From Paenibacillus sp. OK003 (GTDB lineage Bacteria; Bacillota; Bacilli; Paenibacillales; Paenibacillaceae), in the NCBI RefSeq assembly GCF_900109515.1, contig NZ_FOBD01000021.1:1-64000 (forward strand): DNA of 64,000 nt, given 5' to 3'. The stretch's first letter is position 1. Each line of letters opens with the position of its first letter. The position numbers and the translations under genes were made by a program. Shown here in pieces: positions 1 through 7,971 of the stretch. A model generated the notes under the pieces. That model did not search any database. It saw nothing but the letters and a program-made list of their open reading frames with translations, and was not told the origin of the DNA.

Positions 1-162
1 CTGACTGTATTCTTGAATAAATCGTTCTTTGAACGCATCCGTGTACGTAATAGCTTTAGCGCTGACATTTTTCACATAGGGATTTCTTCTTAACTGATCT
101 TGCTCTTGAGTTGTAAAGTATTTTTTTGACATCTGCTTGACCACCGCTCGTTTTTTATTCAT
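1..162 (-). CDS. IS3-type transposase OrfA-like helix-turn-helix protein, N-terminal fragment
   Basis: Only the first 54 codons are in the window; the gene continues beyond base 1. The visible protein (MSKKYFTTQEQDQLRRNPYV at its second Met, then a stretch ending in TDAFKERFIQEYSQ) resembles the start of small HTH proteins that precede an IS3-type DDE transposase and bind the element ends. Translation could begin at 162 or at an internal Met at 132. Together with the putative terminal repeat just upstream (near 199-221) it suggests an insertion sequence whose right end lies in this window. Family assignment is from recognition of the sequence pattern, not from a search. Whether the element is complete cannot be seen. 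Confidence 0.55.
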   Translation of the reverse strand, partial: MNKKRAVVKQMSKKYFTTQEQDQLRRNPYVKNVSAKAITYTDAFKERFIQEYSQ

Positions 163-198
163 TGTACACAAAAAGCCCCTACAAGATGACCTTTTTTA

Positions 199-221
199 AA
201 GTGTCTATCTTATAGGGTACA
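199..221 (-). mobile_element. Putative terminal repeat of the insertion sequence at the left edge
   Basis: Read on the reverse strand the stretch begins TGTACCCTATAAGATAGACA, 5'-TG as in IS3-family ends, and lies about 40 bases upstream of the OrfA-like start. The other end and the target duplication are outside the window, so the boundary at 221 is an inference. Confidence 0.35.
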
Positions 222-325
222 TTTTACTACGGTAGCTTGGAATGCCCTTTCTGGCTTGAACTTTGATGTTTCAGCAGGCGTGATACTAACTATTAAAGAA
301 ACATGCTGAGTGGTGAGAGGCCTTT

Positions 326-1174
326 TTATAAAATCGTGTTGTAAATGATACCGATCGTTTTGGGACCACAATGACTACATATAACGCAACCAGCCGTAGT
401 TAATTCCACTCGTGCTCCAGTCTGCTCCTGCAGAGACTTTTGCAAATCAAGCGCGTCTTCCTCGGCCATAGTATGCACGACGATAACGAGATCGCGATCG
501 ATCTGTTCCTTACGGTTAAGTGTGTTTTGCAGCATTTGTTCCAGCGCCTTTTCCCGTTTGCCACGGACTTTGTAGGCAGGAGACATCTTGCCATCGGCTA
601 CCCGAATGACGGGGCGGATTTTTAGCAGACTGCCAATCAGGTTTTGCATGCCGGAGCAGCGCCCACCTTTGTACAGATACTCCAACGTATCGATGACAAA
701 CTCAGTTCTCACATTCGGTTTGATGGCTTCAACGAGATGTGTAATCTCTGTCAGGCTCTGTCCTTTTTCAGCTGCATGAACTGCCTTCATGACCATCAGG
801 CCAATTCCGGAAGAAAGATTCAGAGAATCAACAACAGAGATGCGACCTTCCGGAAATTCGGAACTGGCCAATTTTGCATTTTGGTAGGTTGACGATAGTT
901 CAGAGGACAAGCTGATATATAAGATATCATACCCTTGTTCGATGTAAGGTTGAAATGCCGTCATGAAATCAGCAGGTGAAGGTGCTGCTGTTTTGGGCAG
1001 ACGCCCATCCCTGCTTACACGTTCATAGAGCTGCTCCGGCTTAATTTCAGCACCGTCCTTCAGTGATTCCTCACCGAACACGACATATAAAGAGATGATA
1101 CCGATATCGTGCTGCTGGATCCATGCTGGGGCCAGATCACTTGTGCTGTCCGTGAAAATTTTGATTCGTGACAT
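326..1174 (-). CDS. DegV family fatty-acid-binding protein
   Basis: 282 residues, the normal size for the family. DegV proteins bind a long-chain fatty acid; FakB members hand it to the FakA kinase for phosphorylation and use in phospholipid synthesis. The N-terminus MSRIKIFTDSTSDL carries the DSTSDL signature, followed by TAAPSPADF, SLNLSSGIGL and YLYKGGRCSG, all typical of the two-lobed DegV fold. The start at 1174 is chosen because AAGGAG lies seven bases before it; an upstream in-frame Met at 1228 has no ribosome site and would add a non-family extension. No fakA gene is adjacent, so the partner kinase must be elsewhere. Soluble; no signal peptide or membrane segment. Confidence 0.88.
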   Translation of the reverse strand: MSRIKIFTDSTSDLAPAWIQQHDIGIISLYVVFGEESLKDGAEIKPEQLYERVSRDGRLPKTAAPSPADFMTAFQPYIEQGYDILYISLSSELSSTYQNAKLASSEFPEGRISVVDSLNLSSGIGLMVMKAVHAAEKGQSLTEITHLVEAIKPNVRTEFVIDTLEYLYKGGRCSGMQNLIGSLLKIRPVIRVADGKMSPAYKVRGKREKALEQMLQNTLNRKEQIDRDLVIVVHTMAEEDALDLQKSLQEQTGARVELTTAGCVICSHCGPKTIGIIYNTIL

Positions 1175-1293
1175 GTCAATCTCCTTTGGATACGAAAATT
1201 TGGCAATAGAATAGATCATATGGATCATGTTGAGATGAATCAGTGTTATTTTATTATCATTTTTGAGGAATGAATGTCAAGCGATATACGCTT

Positions 1294-1770
1294 TTACATC
1301 ATATAGATACCTGCAATGATAAGCCCTGCAAACGTCAGAATCATGGCTCCACTGAGAATGGTTCCAATGATAGCGAAGACTTTTTTTCGATTTTTGAGAA
1401 CAAGCCCAATCACGCCGAGAATGATTCCAGCCAGATTAAGAACCAGACAAACAAGAACAGCGAGAGAAGCCAGAACAACTGCTGGATGTAATGCAATCTC
1501 CTCCACTTGGATCGGTGTGGCTATAACGCCAATTGAACTGTTTATAGCCATTGTGGCAATAAAAAAAGTCAGCATGTAACCAATGATTGAGACCAATCCA
1601 ATCACAAAACTTGCAATACCAGGCCCGGAATGCTTCAATCGACCCATGGATGGATCTTCAAGGGCGGAGGGGGAAGGTGTAAACAGGTTGTCATGATTGG
1701 GATCTGAATAATTCGTGCCGGAACTGGATTGATAAGGATTATTGTTATTCTGGTTATTTTGATTATCCAT
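1294..1770 (-). CDS. DUF4190-like small membrane protein
   Basis: 158 residues. The first 45 are hydrophilic and rich in Asn, Gln, Ser and Pro (low complexity), followed by three long hydrophobic stretches near residues 49-75, 97-122 and 130-156, which should span the membrane. The spacing and Gly-rich segments (GPGIASFVIGLVSIIGY, LNLAGIILGVIGL) resemble DUF4190 proteins of Bacillales, whose role is unknown. GGGAGGG precedes the ATG by about 11 bases. It sits upstream of and on the same strand as the DegV gene, 119 bases away. No enzymatic motif is visible. Confidence 0.65.
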   Translation of the reverse strand: MDNQNNQNNNNPYQSSSGTNYSDPNHDNLFTPSPSALEDPSMGRLKHSGPGIASFVIGLVSIIGYMLTFFIATMAINSSIGVIATPIQVEEIALHPAVVLASLAVLVCLVLNLAGIILGVIGLVLKNRKKVFAIIGTILSGAMILTFAGLIIAGIYMM

Positions 1771-2050
1771 AAATGGTTTATCCCTCCCTTAATCGTGGTC
1801 ATGAGTGTAATTAACCTTATCCGGGTATTATGATTCTAATCAAGAGAATGAAGGCATTCCTTTTTACTTTTCCATAAAAATCGATAAAAATCAAGGTTTC
1901 ACGCCAGTTTTCGTCGATTTTGAGGCAAAAGCGAAGCAAAGTATATATAACCAGACATATGAATGCCTTCCGCATCGTAGCTGGCTGGTAAACACTGCAA
2001 GGATTCGCTAAAATGGATAGTTGAGAGATGAATTAAGGGAGAGAAGGCAA

Positions 2051-2437
2051 ATGCAACGGAAATGGATGATGCTTGGTGCTGTACTGACAATGCTTTCGGT
2101 AGCTATTGGTGCGTTTGGTGCACATATGCTCAAGGAAAAAATTGGTGCAGACGCCATAGCCGTATATGAAACTGGAGTGCAGTACCACATGATACATGCA
2201 ATTGCACTGCTGATTATTGGTCTTACAGCGGGTCAACTTGGACCGTCCACCAAGCTCAAGTGGGCAGCACGCCTGCTGTTTATCGGAATTATCATATTCT
2301 CGGGCAGTCTGTATGTATTGAGTATTTCAGGTATTAAAATATTGGGAGCCATCACGCCGATCGGTGGGGTAGCCTTTATTGTCGGATGGTTGTTATTAGC
2401 CATAGACGTGTGGCAGCGGGGAAGAGATCGCTCATGA
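2051..2437 (+). CDS. DUF423 family membrane protein (YwdK-like)
   Basis: 128 residues with four hydrophobic segments and the DUF423 features: an N-terminal LGAVLTMLSVAIGAFGAHML helix, a YHMIHAIALL motif and a Gly-rich final part (GAITPIGGVAFIVGW). Function is unknown; family members are inner-membrane proteins of about 120 residues. I start at the ATG at 2051 rather than 2021 because the short start matches the family length and AGGGAG lies about ten bases upstream. A strong hairpin follows at 2511-2563. Confidence 0.82.
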   Translation: MQRKWMMLGAVLTMLSVAIGAFGAHMLKEKIGADAIAVYETGVQYHMIHAIALLIIGLTAGQLGPSTKLKWAARLLFIGIIIFSGSLYVLSISGIKILGAITPIGGVAFIVGWLLLAIDVWQRGRDRS

Positions 2438-2510
2438 TGATTTACAATGGCTGGGCATAGCTAAGGCTAACTAAGATGTACCAGCTCATTGTTACAGGAA
2501 TGAATAGCTA

Positions 2511-2563
2511 AAAAAGCAACTTGCATGGGAAAAGTTATGGAATTCCCCCGTAAGTTGCTTTTT
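2511..2563. terminator. Hairpin terminator between DUF423 gene and the convergent gene
   Basis: AAAAAGCAACTT at 2511-2522 pairs with AAGTTGCTTTTT at 2552-2563, with a GGGAA/TTCCC inner stem. U-rich on both strands, so it can end both convergent genes. Confidence 0.8.
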
Positions 2564-2581
2564 GTTTGAATGTTCATTGAG

Positions 2582-3160
2582 TTAAAGAAACTCATCAATT
2601 TCATTGGTTCGGAACGTATACACTTGTTTTTCATCCACATGGTAGACGCTTACAATGCTGTTGTCCCGATCAAAATTCAAAATGCGGCATGGAATGCTCT
2701 GATGTCTGCCATTTTTGTTGTTCACAACGATCCGAGTAAGACGGTTTTCTTTGATCAGGGTATCAATCCATACATCGAATGAATTTGCGTTGGTAATGTT
2801 GGGCGCTTCGGTTGAAGGAGCTTTCTGGGAAGCAGGTGTTTCAATTTCACTCTGTGGTGTGACTGGAACGGTTGAAGCCGTCGCTTGATTTGGTGATGAG
2901 CTTTTTTGTTTTGCATTGGATTGTGATTTTTTTCTTTCTTTATGAAGAAAGGCGAATGAGTCCTTTTTGGACTGCAGTGTCACTTCAATAATTTTGCCAA
3001 GCTCTATGCCGGATTGAATCCGGAAGTCCGCAATTTGTTCCTCTTTGTTTATGAACTCCAACAGGGACTGCAGTGCCAATGCATTCGAGCGGCTCTTAAT
3101 AAGAATATCGACATTGAATAAAAAGCCGATTTCTTCTTCGTTGGATAAGGTTTCTTTCAT
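2582..3160 (-). CDS. Protein of unknown function with Hfq/Sm-like C-terminal domain
   Basis: 192 residues, not recognised as a named gene. Residues 1-80 look folded (mixed alpha/beta). Residues about 80-127 are a Ser/Thr/Pro/Gln/Lys-rich linker. The last 65 residues begin with a helix containing LIKENR, then alternate strands with NNKNGR, ILNFDRDNS and VDEKQVYTFRTNEI. This order (helix with KEN, NG turn, FD in the middle, final strand before a hydrophobic end) resembles Hfq, though the Hfq YKHA motif is replaced by FRTN. RNA binding is therefore an inference. The start at 3160 has a GGGG/GGG-rich but weak ribosome site; a Met at 3199 has none. Confidence 0.6.
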   Translation of the reverse strand: MKETLSNEEEIGFLFNVDILIKSRSNALALQSLLEFINKEEQIADFRIQSGIELGKIIEVTLQSKKDSFAFLHKERKKSQSNAKQKSSSPNQATASTVPVTPQSEIETPASQKAPSTEAPNITNANSFDVWIDTLIKENRLTRIVVNNKNGRHQSIPCRILNFDRDNSIVSVYHVDEKQVYTFRTNEIDEFL

Positions 3161-3391
3161 TGATCCCAGCCCCGTTAAAAGATATGTCAGCAAAAACATG
3201 CTTCAATACACTATATCATTAAAAAGGCAATAATCATAGTGCTGGAGACATAGAAAATGAGCAAATCACTTAGTCTAATTCAAGTAAAACCATATGTCTT
3301 TCCAATCCTTTTCCGCAGGTGTCCACACCGCTATCCAGAATGAGGCATACAATTATCGTGACCTGTGGAAGAGGAGGTGTATCGGGAAATT

Positions 3392-3694
3392 ATGGTGACG
3401 ATGGAGCCGATTGTGGTTGGAGAGCATGTGTTGGTCGGGGTAGAGGTAAAGCTGCCCAAAACGACATTACTGACGATTAATACATCCAAAGGATATATCA
3501 TGTGCGGAGCACTGGATGTGGGATTACTTAATGAGAAGCTTGGGGATCGCAAAATTATTGCAGCTCGGGCGGTTGGCGTGCGCACATTGGAACAGCTGCT
3601 GCATGCACCTATGGAGTCGGTGACCACGGAAGCCGAGGCTATGGGCATTACGGTTGGCATGACGGGTGTAGAAGCATTGCTCAAGATGATCTAA
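3392..3694 (+). CDS. yunC: YunC family protein (DUF1805)
   Basis: 100 residues, the length of Bacillus YunC. The protein shows the family pattern: MEPIVVGEH near the start, VKLPKTTLLTI, then KGYIMCGALDVGLLNEKL and a C-terminal AVGVRTLEQLLHAP segment. Biochemical function is not established. The start at 3392 is chosen by family length; GAGGAGG lies 14 bases upstream, a little far, and an in-frame ATG at 3365 lies ahead of that site. In B. subtilis yunC neighbours yunD; here the yunD-like gene is about 14 kb away. A bidirectional terminator follows. Confidence 0.8.
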   Translation: MVTMEPIVVGEHVLVGVEVKLPKTTLLTINTSKGYIMCGALDVGLLNEKLGDRKIIAARAVGVRTLEQLLHAPMESVTTEAEAMGITVGMTGVEALLKMI

Positions 3695-3710
3695 TCCCCG
3701 AATAATCAAC

Positions 3711-3754
3711 AATTAAAGAGAGGGCTCCCCTACTTGGAAGCCCTCTCTTTAATT
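3711..3754. terminator. Bidirectional terminator between yunC and mtnA
   Basis: A perfect 16-bp stem (3711-3726 with 3739-3754; AAAGAGAGGGCT / AGCCCTCTCTTT) flanked by A/T-rich runs on both sides, placed between convergent genes. Confidence 0.9.
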
Positions 3755-3800
3755 TACATATACCCATCCGATTTCAAACGATAAAATATGCTTCCACTAA

Positions 3801-4874
3801 TTAAGCTTCATCCTTGGCGAACAAGGCAGCCAGATTCTCTTTGAAAGGAGCGCGAACGACACCTTTTTCTGTAATAATGGCGGTTACATATTCGTTAGGT
3901 GTGACGTCAAACGCCGGGTTGAATACTTTCACACCTTGTGGTGCCGTACGTTTGCCAAAACCTTCGGTTACTTCCTCCGCAGCACGTTCCTCAATCGGAA
4001 TGAGATCTCCGGATGGCGTAGACAGGTCTATGGTGGACAGCGGGCTGGCTACATAGAAAGGAATGTTGTGCGCTTTGGCAAGGACCGCTACGCTGTACGT
4101 TCCGATTTTGTTAGCTACATCCCCATTGGCAGCGACGCGGTCTGTACCCACGATAACGGCCTGAATCCAGCCTTTGGACATGACCATGCCTGCCATGTTG
4201 TCGCAGATCAGAGTAACGTCAATACCGGCTTGCTGAAGCTCGAAGGCCGTAAGGCGTGCACCCTGAAGGACAGGACGCGTTTCGTCTGCAAATACTTTCA
4301 GGTTGATGCCACGCTCGTGAGCGAGGTACATCGGTGCAGTCGCCGTTCCGTATTTTGCGGTCGCAAGTCCGCCTGCATTACAGTGGGTAAGTACACCCAT
4401 ACCGTCTGCGAACAAAGGAAGAGCATTTTCACCGATAAGGCGACAAACTTCTTCGTCTTCTTTCTGAATCAAGAGAGCTTCCGCTTCAAGAGCAGCATTG
4501 CTAACTTCAATGCTTGCACCGGATTCAGCAAGGTCACTGGCTTTTTGCATCATACGATCCAGCGCCCAGAACAGGTTCACGGCCGTTGGACGGGAAGTCG
4601 CAAGATGAGCACAGATGGATTTTACGTGATCCAGCCAGCCTTGTATGGCAAGTCCGTCATATGCTTTGGCACCTAGTACGACGCCGAATGCAGCAGCAAT
4701 CCCGATCGCCGGAGCACCGCGTACTTTCATCGAGTGGATGGATTCCCATACCTCTTCGGGCGTGTATAGTTTCAGCATAAGAATCGTTTCAGGCAGCAAA
4801 CGCTGGTCAAGCATTTCAAGCTTGTCCTGTTTCCATATAAGGGAGGACAGAGGCTGATGTTCAGGGGTTGTCAT
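3801..4874 (-). CDS. mtnA: Methylthioribose-1-phosphate isomerase
   Basis: 357 residues, full length. Converts 5-methylthioribose-1-phosphate to methylthioribulose-1-phosphate, the second step of salvaging methionine from methylthioadenosine waste. Family signatures are present: MKVRGAPAIGIAAAFG near residue 50, THCNAGGLATAKYGTA with the catalytic Cys, and IVGTDRVAANGDVANKIGTY with the catalytic Asp. It lies 45 bases downstream of mtnK on the same strand, so kinase and isomerase are probably co-transcribed and act in sequence in the cytoplasm. Later pathway genes (mtnB, mtnW and others) are not in this window. Confidence 0.95.
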   Translation of the reverse strand: MTTPEHQPLSSLIWKQDKLEMLDQRLLPETILMLKLYTPEEVWESIHSMKVRGAPAIGIAAAFGVVLGAKAYDGLAIQGWLDHVKSICAHLATSRPTAVNLFWALDRMMQKASDLAESGASIEVSNAALEAEALLIQKEDEEVCRLIGENALPLFADGMGVLTHCNAGGLATAKYGTATAPMYLAHERGINLKVFADETRPVLQGARLTAFELQQAGIDVTLICDNMAGMVMSKGWIQAVIVGTDRVAANGDVANKIGTYSVAVLAKAHNIPFYVASPLSTIDLSTPSGDLIPIEERAAEEVTEGFGKRTAPQGVKVFNPAFDVTPNEYVTAIITEKGVVRAPFKENLAALFAKDEA

Positions 4875-4919
4875 GGATGTTCCTCCGTTCCTTGAGTTAA
4901 GTCATATGCATTCTTTGAG

Positions 4920-6137
4920 TCAGGCTTTAATAGAAGTAACCGCAGTAGCTACTGTATCTAGAAGTTCACCAATGGTATTCAGATTGCGATTACGCTTGAT
5001 AAGTGCTTTACCGATTGCCAACGCTTTGCGCTGGGCACGTTCACGTTGTGTTGCATCTTCAATCGTATCGATATCTGCGACATGCGCAAGTCCAACAATA
5101 CGGCGAACCATTTTCGCGCCAGCAAAGCCAGCAGAATCTCTGAATAATTGTTGAACATAAAGATCTTGGTATCCAGGCGCCTTAGCCATAGGATCAATCA
5201 GGTCGGAAGTCCACAGACCCCGGAAGCGGGATTCGAATTCAGTCCATACGTCACGAACCATATCCAGCAAAACCGTTTCACGCTCATGAAGAGCCATTTG
5301 ATCCTGAATTCGACCTGGCAGCGAGGCGTAATGTAGAAGCAGATTGGCAAGCACGGCTCCTACATCGAATCCCATTGGGCCGAAATAGGCAAATTCGGGA
5401 TCAATGACTTTCGTGGATTCAGGTGTGACAAAAATACTGCCTGTATGCAAATCACCATGAAGTAGAGCTTGACCATGGGTGAGAAATTTCTCGCGCAGCA
5501 AAGCTACTTCAAGATGAAGTTCTCCATCTGTGCGAAGTGCTTCTGCTTCATCTTCAATGGCAACCTCATAATTATTTTTCTCCGCAATGCGATACGGTTC
5601 ATCAAAGATCAGATCCTCGGTTATTTTACATTGATCCGGATTGACGAATCTGCCCTGTTTCTCCTTCTTCAATTGCTGGTTCATGCCAAGATCTGATGTG
5701 AAAAACAATGTTCTCGCCATGAACTCCCCGATATGTTCCGCAAAAAGAGGATATGTTCCGCCATCGATGAGGCCTTTACGCATAATCACATGATCGCTCA
5801 AATCCTCCATCACGGTTAAGGCGAGATCATCATCATAATGGTACACTTCAGGCACCATTCCCGGACATAAACGATACTCTTCCTGCAGGATTTCCCGTTC
5901 AATTCTGGCACGTACCAGAGACAATGGCCATGATTCTCCGACCACTTTCGCATAAGGAAGAGCTTGTTTGATAATGATACTTTTATCGGAGTTCTGATCC
6001 GTGATATGGAAGACCAAATTCAGATTGCCGTCACCGATCTCACGACATTCCAGATTCGCATCTGCCGCAAACGGACCCGGTAATGTTTTGGCCAGTTCGA
6101 TTGCATCCTGGGGTGTTAAAGGGCGATATTGGGACAA
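4920..6137 (-). CDS. mtnK: Methylthioribose kinase
   Basis: 405 residues. Phosphorylates 5-methylthioribose with ATP, first committed step of methionine salvage; substrate for mtnA, which follows. The kinase-like fold is seen in TVMEDLSDHVIMRKG, the catalytic loop LLHGDLHTGSIF and the metal-binding VIDPEFAYFGPMGFD. I place the start at a TTG at 6137, giving LSQYRPLTPQDAIELAK, because GGAGGTGG precedes it by five bases and the length then matches known MtnK; an open frame extends to 6338 but carries no family sequence. No S-box (SAM-I) riboswitch core is recognisable upstream, although Bacillus mtnKA has one. Confidence 0.93.
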   Translation of the reverse strand: MSQYRPLTPQDAIELAKTLPGPFAADANLECREIGDGNLNLVFHITDQNSDKSIIIKQALPYAKVVGESWPLSLVRARIEREILQEEYRLCPGMVPEVYHYDDDLALTVMEDLSDHVIMRKGLIDGGTYPLFAEHIGEFMARTLFFTSDLGMNQQLKKEKQGRFVNPDQCKITEDLIFDEPYRIAEKNNYEVAIEDEAEALRTDGELHLEVALLREKFLTHGQALLHGDLHTGSIFVTPESTKVIDPEFAYFGPMGFDVGAVLANLLLHYASLPGRIQDQMALHERETVLLDMVRDVWTEFESRFRGLWTSDLIDPMAKAPGYQDLYVQQLFRDSAGFAGAKMVRRIVGLAHVADIDTIEDATQRERAQRKALAIGKALIKRNRNLNTIGELLDTVATAVTSIKA

Positions 6138-6435
6138 GAATGCCACCTCCATATATATGAAGAAACAGGAAAACCCACTTCTTTGCTTGGTATATGTCAG
6201 TATATCGGAAATAACTGTGCTTTTGTACCCTTTTTTTGAGACAGCCCATACTGGACTTGTTTCGAACTTCCGGTGTACGGGTAAAAACAAATAGGCCGGA
6301 CGGTTGACAGAAATACCGCCGACAAGGCTCCCCACCACTGGTGGTGCCGAACTGTTAAATCTCTGTCATTTACGGCAGGATAACCTGCTTATCGTGAATG
6401 TCAGACTAATTTTATAATAAAAGGATGGGATTAAG
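6138..6435. other. Divergent intergenic region with an unexplained structured element
   Basis: 298 bases between mtnK (leftward) and dps (rightward). GACAGA at 6306-6311 can pair with TCTGTC at 6362-6367, enclosing GGC/GCC (6326-6328/6346-6348) and CCACC/GGTGG (6332-6336/6340-6344); a second hairpin GCAGG/CCTGC lies at 6375-6388. I do not recognise a riboswitch class on either strand. It could be a leader for either gene or an operator. Confidence 0.45.
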
Positions 6436-6897
6436 ATGGCTACAAAAAACAAAACAGATCAAGCAAAATCGGTGGAACAAGTACTTAATCGTCAGGTGGC
6501 GAACCTGAACGTCCTGTATGTTAAAATTCATAACTATCACTGGTATGTAAAAGGACCTAACTTTTTCACACTGCACGTGAAATTCGAAGAATTCTACAAT
6601 GAAGTGACTGTACAAATGGATGAAATCGCTGAACGTATTCTTACCCTCAAAGGGAGCCCAGCGGCTACGATGAAAGAATATCTTGAGCTGTCCTCCATTC
6701 AAGAAGCAGCTGGTGGCGAAGATGCCAACACAATGGTACAGAATCTGATCGAGGATTTTGCTACATTGTCGAACGAGTACCAGGAAGGTATTGAAGTGGC
6801 TGACGCTGCTGAAGATCAACCAACATCCGATATGCTGACAGGCTTCAAGGCTGATTTGGAGAAACATATGTGGATGCTTCGCTCTTTCTTGGGCTAA
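6436..6897 (+). CDS. dps: Dps family ferritin-like DNA-protection protein
   Basis: 153 residues, typical size. Dps proteins form dodecamers that oxidise and store iron using hydrogen peroxide and may coat DNA under stress. The ferroxidase signatures are visible: NYHWYVKGPNFFTLHVKFEEFY followed within the helix by MDEIAERI, with LSNEYQEGIE and a C-terminal EKHMWMLRSFL helix. AAGGATGGG lies upstream of the ATG. Expression is often under PerR or sigma-B in relatives; no clear 15-bp PerR box is seen here, but the upstream region contains the hairpins described separately. Confidence 0.9.
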   Translation: MATKNKTDQAKSVEQVLNRQVANLNVLYVKIHNYHWYVKGPNFFTLHVKFEEFYNEVTVQMDEIAERILTLKGSPAATMKEYLELSSIQEAAGGEDANTMVQNLIEDFATLSNEYQEGIEVADAAEDQPTSDMLTGFKADLEKHMWMLRSFLG

Positions 6898-7024
6898 TTC
6901 CATCCGCATTTATCGAGTTTGTTGGCTTATAAACCATACAGTTACTCTAACCGATCTTTCACGTTGCCAGGACGACGCCGAGCGTCTATACTGCTGCCAA
7001 GACTGACTTCGGGAGGAGAACTTT

Positions 7025-7600
7025 ATGATAGGCACAACGATACCGGCATTAAAAGAATGGGCCTCCGCAATCAAAGCGCTGGAAACGGGTCGCCAGATTA
7101 TGGTGATGCGCAAAGGCGGGATTGTGGAGGAAACCCGACGTTTTGAGTTGAAAAGTCCAGCGTTCTATCTGTATCCGACTTATGAACATCAGCGTAAAGA
7201 ACTGATAAAGTCCTCTGATCATTTCTATGTTGAGGAATCACTGGCCGAATGGGTGCCTGAAGCTTCGACGATCCGTCTCACAGCATATGCTGAAGTGACA
7301 CAGGATTTGGAGATCAGAAATCAGGAGATGCTGGATCGACTTCTTGACTTTCATATGTGGACTGCGGATTTTGCCGAAGATCGCCTAAAGTGGAAACGCA
7401 AAGATCCACTCCACGTATTGATACTCCGAGTGTACCGTTTGAAGGAACCGATGGAGATTCCCGTATTACCTGAATACAACGGATGCCGTTCTTGGATTTC
7501 CATTCCGAATGGTCCGGTGCCGCGCGAAATGACGCCGGTGCTGGACGTTGCGGATTTTGACGAACAGGTACAGAAGATTAACGAGATGCTCAAAATGTAA
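7025..7600 (+). CDS. DUF1802 family protein
   Basis: 191 residues. Begins with PALKEWASAIKALETGRQIMV followed by RKGGIVEETRRFEL and FYLYPTYEHQ, the recognisable DUF1802 pattern; function unknown, cytoplasmic. GGGAGGAG precedes the ATG by six bases. An intrinsic terminator follows immediately, so it is probably a single-gene unit. Confidence 0.75.
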   Translation: MIGTTIPALKEWASAIKALETGRQIMVMRKGGIVEETRRFELKSPAFYLYPTYEHQRKELIKSSDHFYVEESLAEWVPEASTIRLTAYAEVTQDLEIRNQEMLDRLLDFHMWTADFAEDRLKWKRKDPLHVLILRVYRLKEPMEIPVLPEYNGCRSWISIPNGPVPREMTPVLDVADFDEQVQKINEMLKM

Positions 7601-7613
7601 TGTTATTTATCGG

Positions 7614-7647
7614 AAGGACTTGTCCATGATATGGATAGGTCCTTTTT
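7614..7647 (+). terminator. Intrinsic terminator after the DUF1802 gene
   Basis: AAGGAC...GTCCTT outer stem with TCCAT/ATGGA inner stem, followed by a T run. Confidence 0.75.
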
Positions 7648-7730
7648 CGGTTGAGAGGAGCAGATTGGATAAAAGATTGAATCCCTGTGATTTTTCTCAC
7701 TGTCTATTTATGACGAAGAAGTTTTGTCAT

Positions 7731-7759
7731 TTGATTCAATCTTGCTTTTATTATAGAAT
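7731..7759 (+). promoter_or_regulatory. Possible distal sigma-A-type promoter of the suf operon
   Basis: TTGATT and TAGAAT separated by 17 bases, about 210 bases before sufC. Spacing is ideal; activity is inference. Confidence 0.4.
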
Positions 7760-7808
7760 CAGATAGAATAATGTTTCCTGTAAGGGACAAGAGTTCTTAG
7801 GAAATGAC

Positions 7809-7837
7809 TTGATAATCATTGAGAATCAGTTTAGAAT
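7809..7837 (+). promoter_or_regulatory. suf operon sigma-A-type promoter
   Basis: TTGATA (7809-7814), a 17-base spacer and TAGAAT (7832-7837). The -10 hexamer sits inside the palindrome at 7822-7854, so a protein bound there would block RNA polymerase. Confidence 0.6.
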
Positions 7838-7854
7838 TATTCTAAAGTGATTCT
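7822..7854. promoter_or_regulatory. Palindromic operator over the suf promoter (Fur/PerR-like)
   Basis: The core at 7831-7845 is a perfect 7-1-7 dyad, TTAGAATTATTCTAA, close to the PerR consensus TTATAATNATTATAA. The symmetry extends to 33 bp (7822-7854) with one mismatched pair. An adjacent TGATAATCATT at 7810-7820 resembles a Fur half-site. Identity of the regulator is inference. Confidence 0.55.
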
Positions 7855-7971
7855 TGCTTTGGAGATTGGAGTACAGGAGAAATTCAGGGGAAGCCCTGTT
7901 CAGATATTAATAGGTGCTTTTTCGTTTTCGACAGTAAACATCAATTTAATCAATGGAGGGAAACAATACAC

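Noticed and set aside
3936..4676. 246-codon forward reading frame inside mtnA
   Set aside because: Antisense to mtnA, which has full family motifs; no sensible protein features.
6138..6400. Looked for an S-box (SAM-I) riboswitch in the mtnK leader
   Set aside because: The conserved S-box core, its k-turn and a following terminator stem could not be found on the reverse strand.
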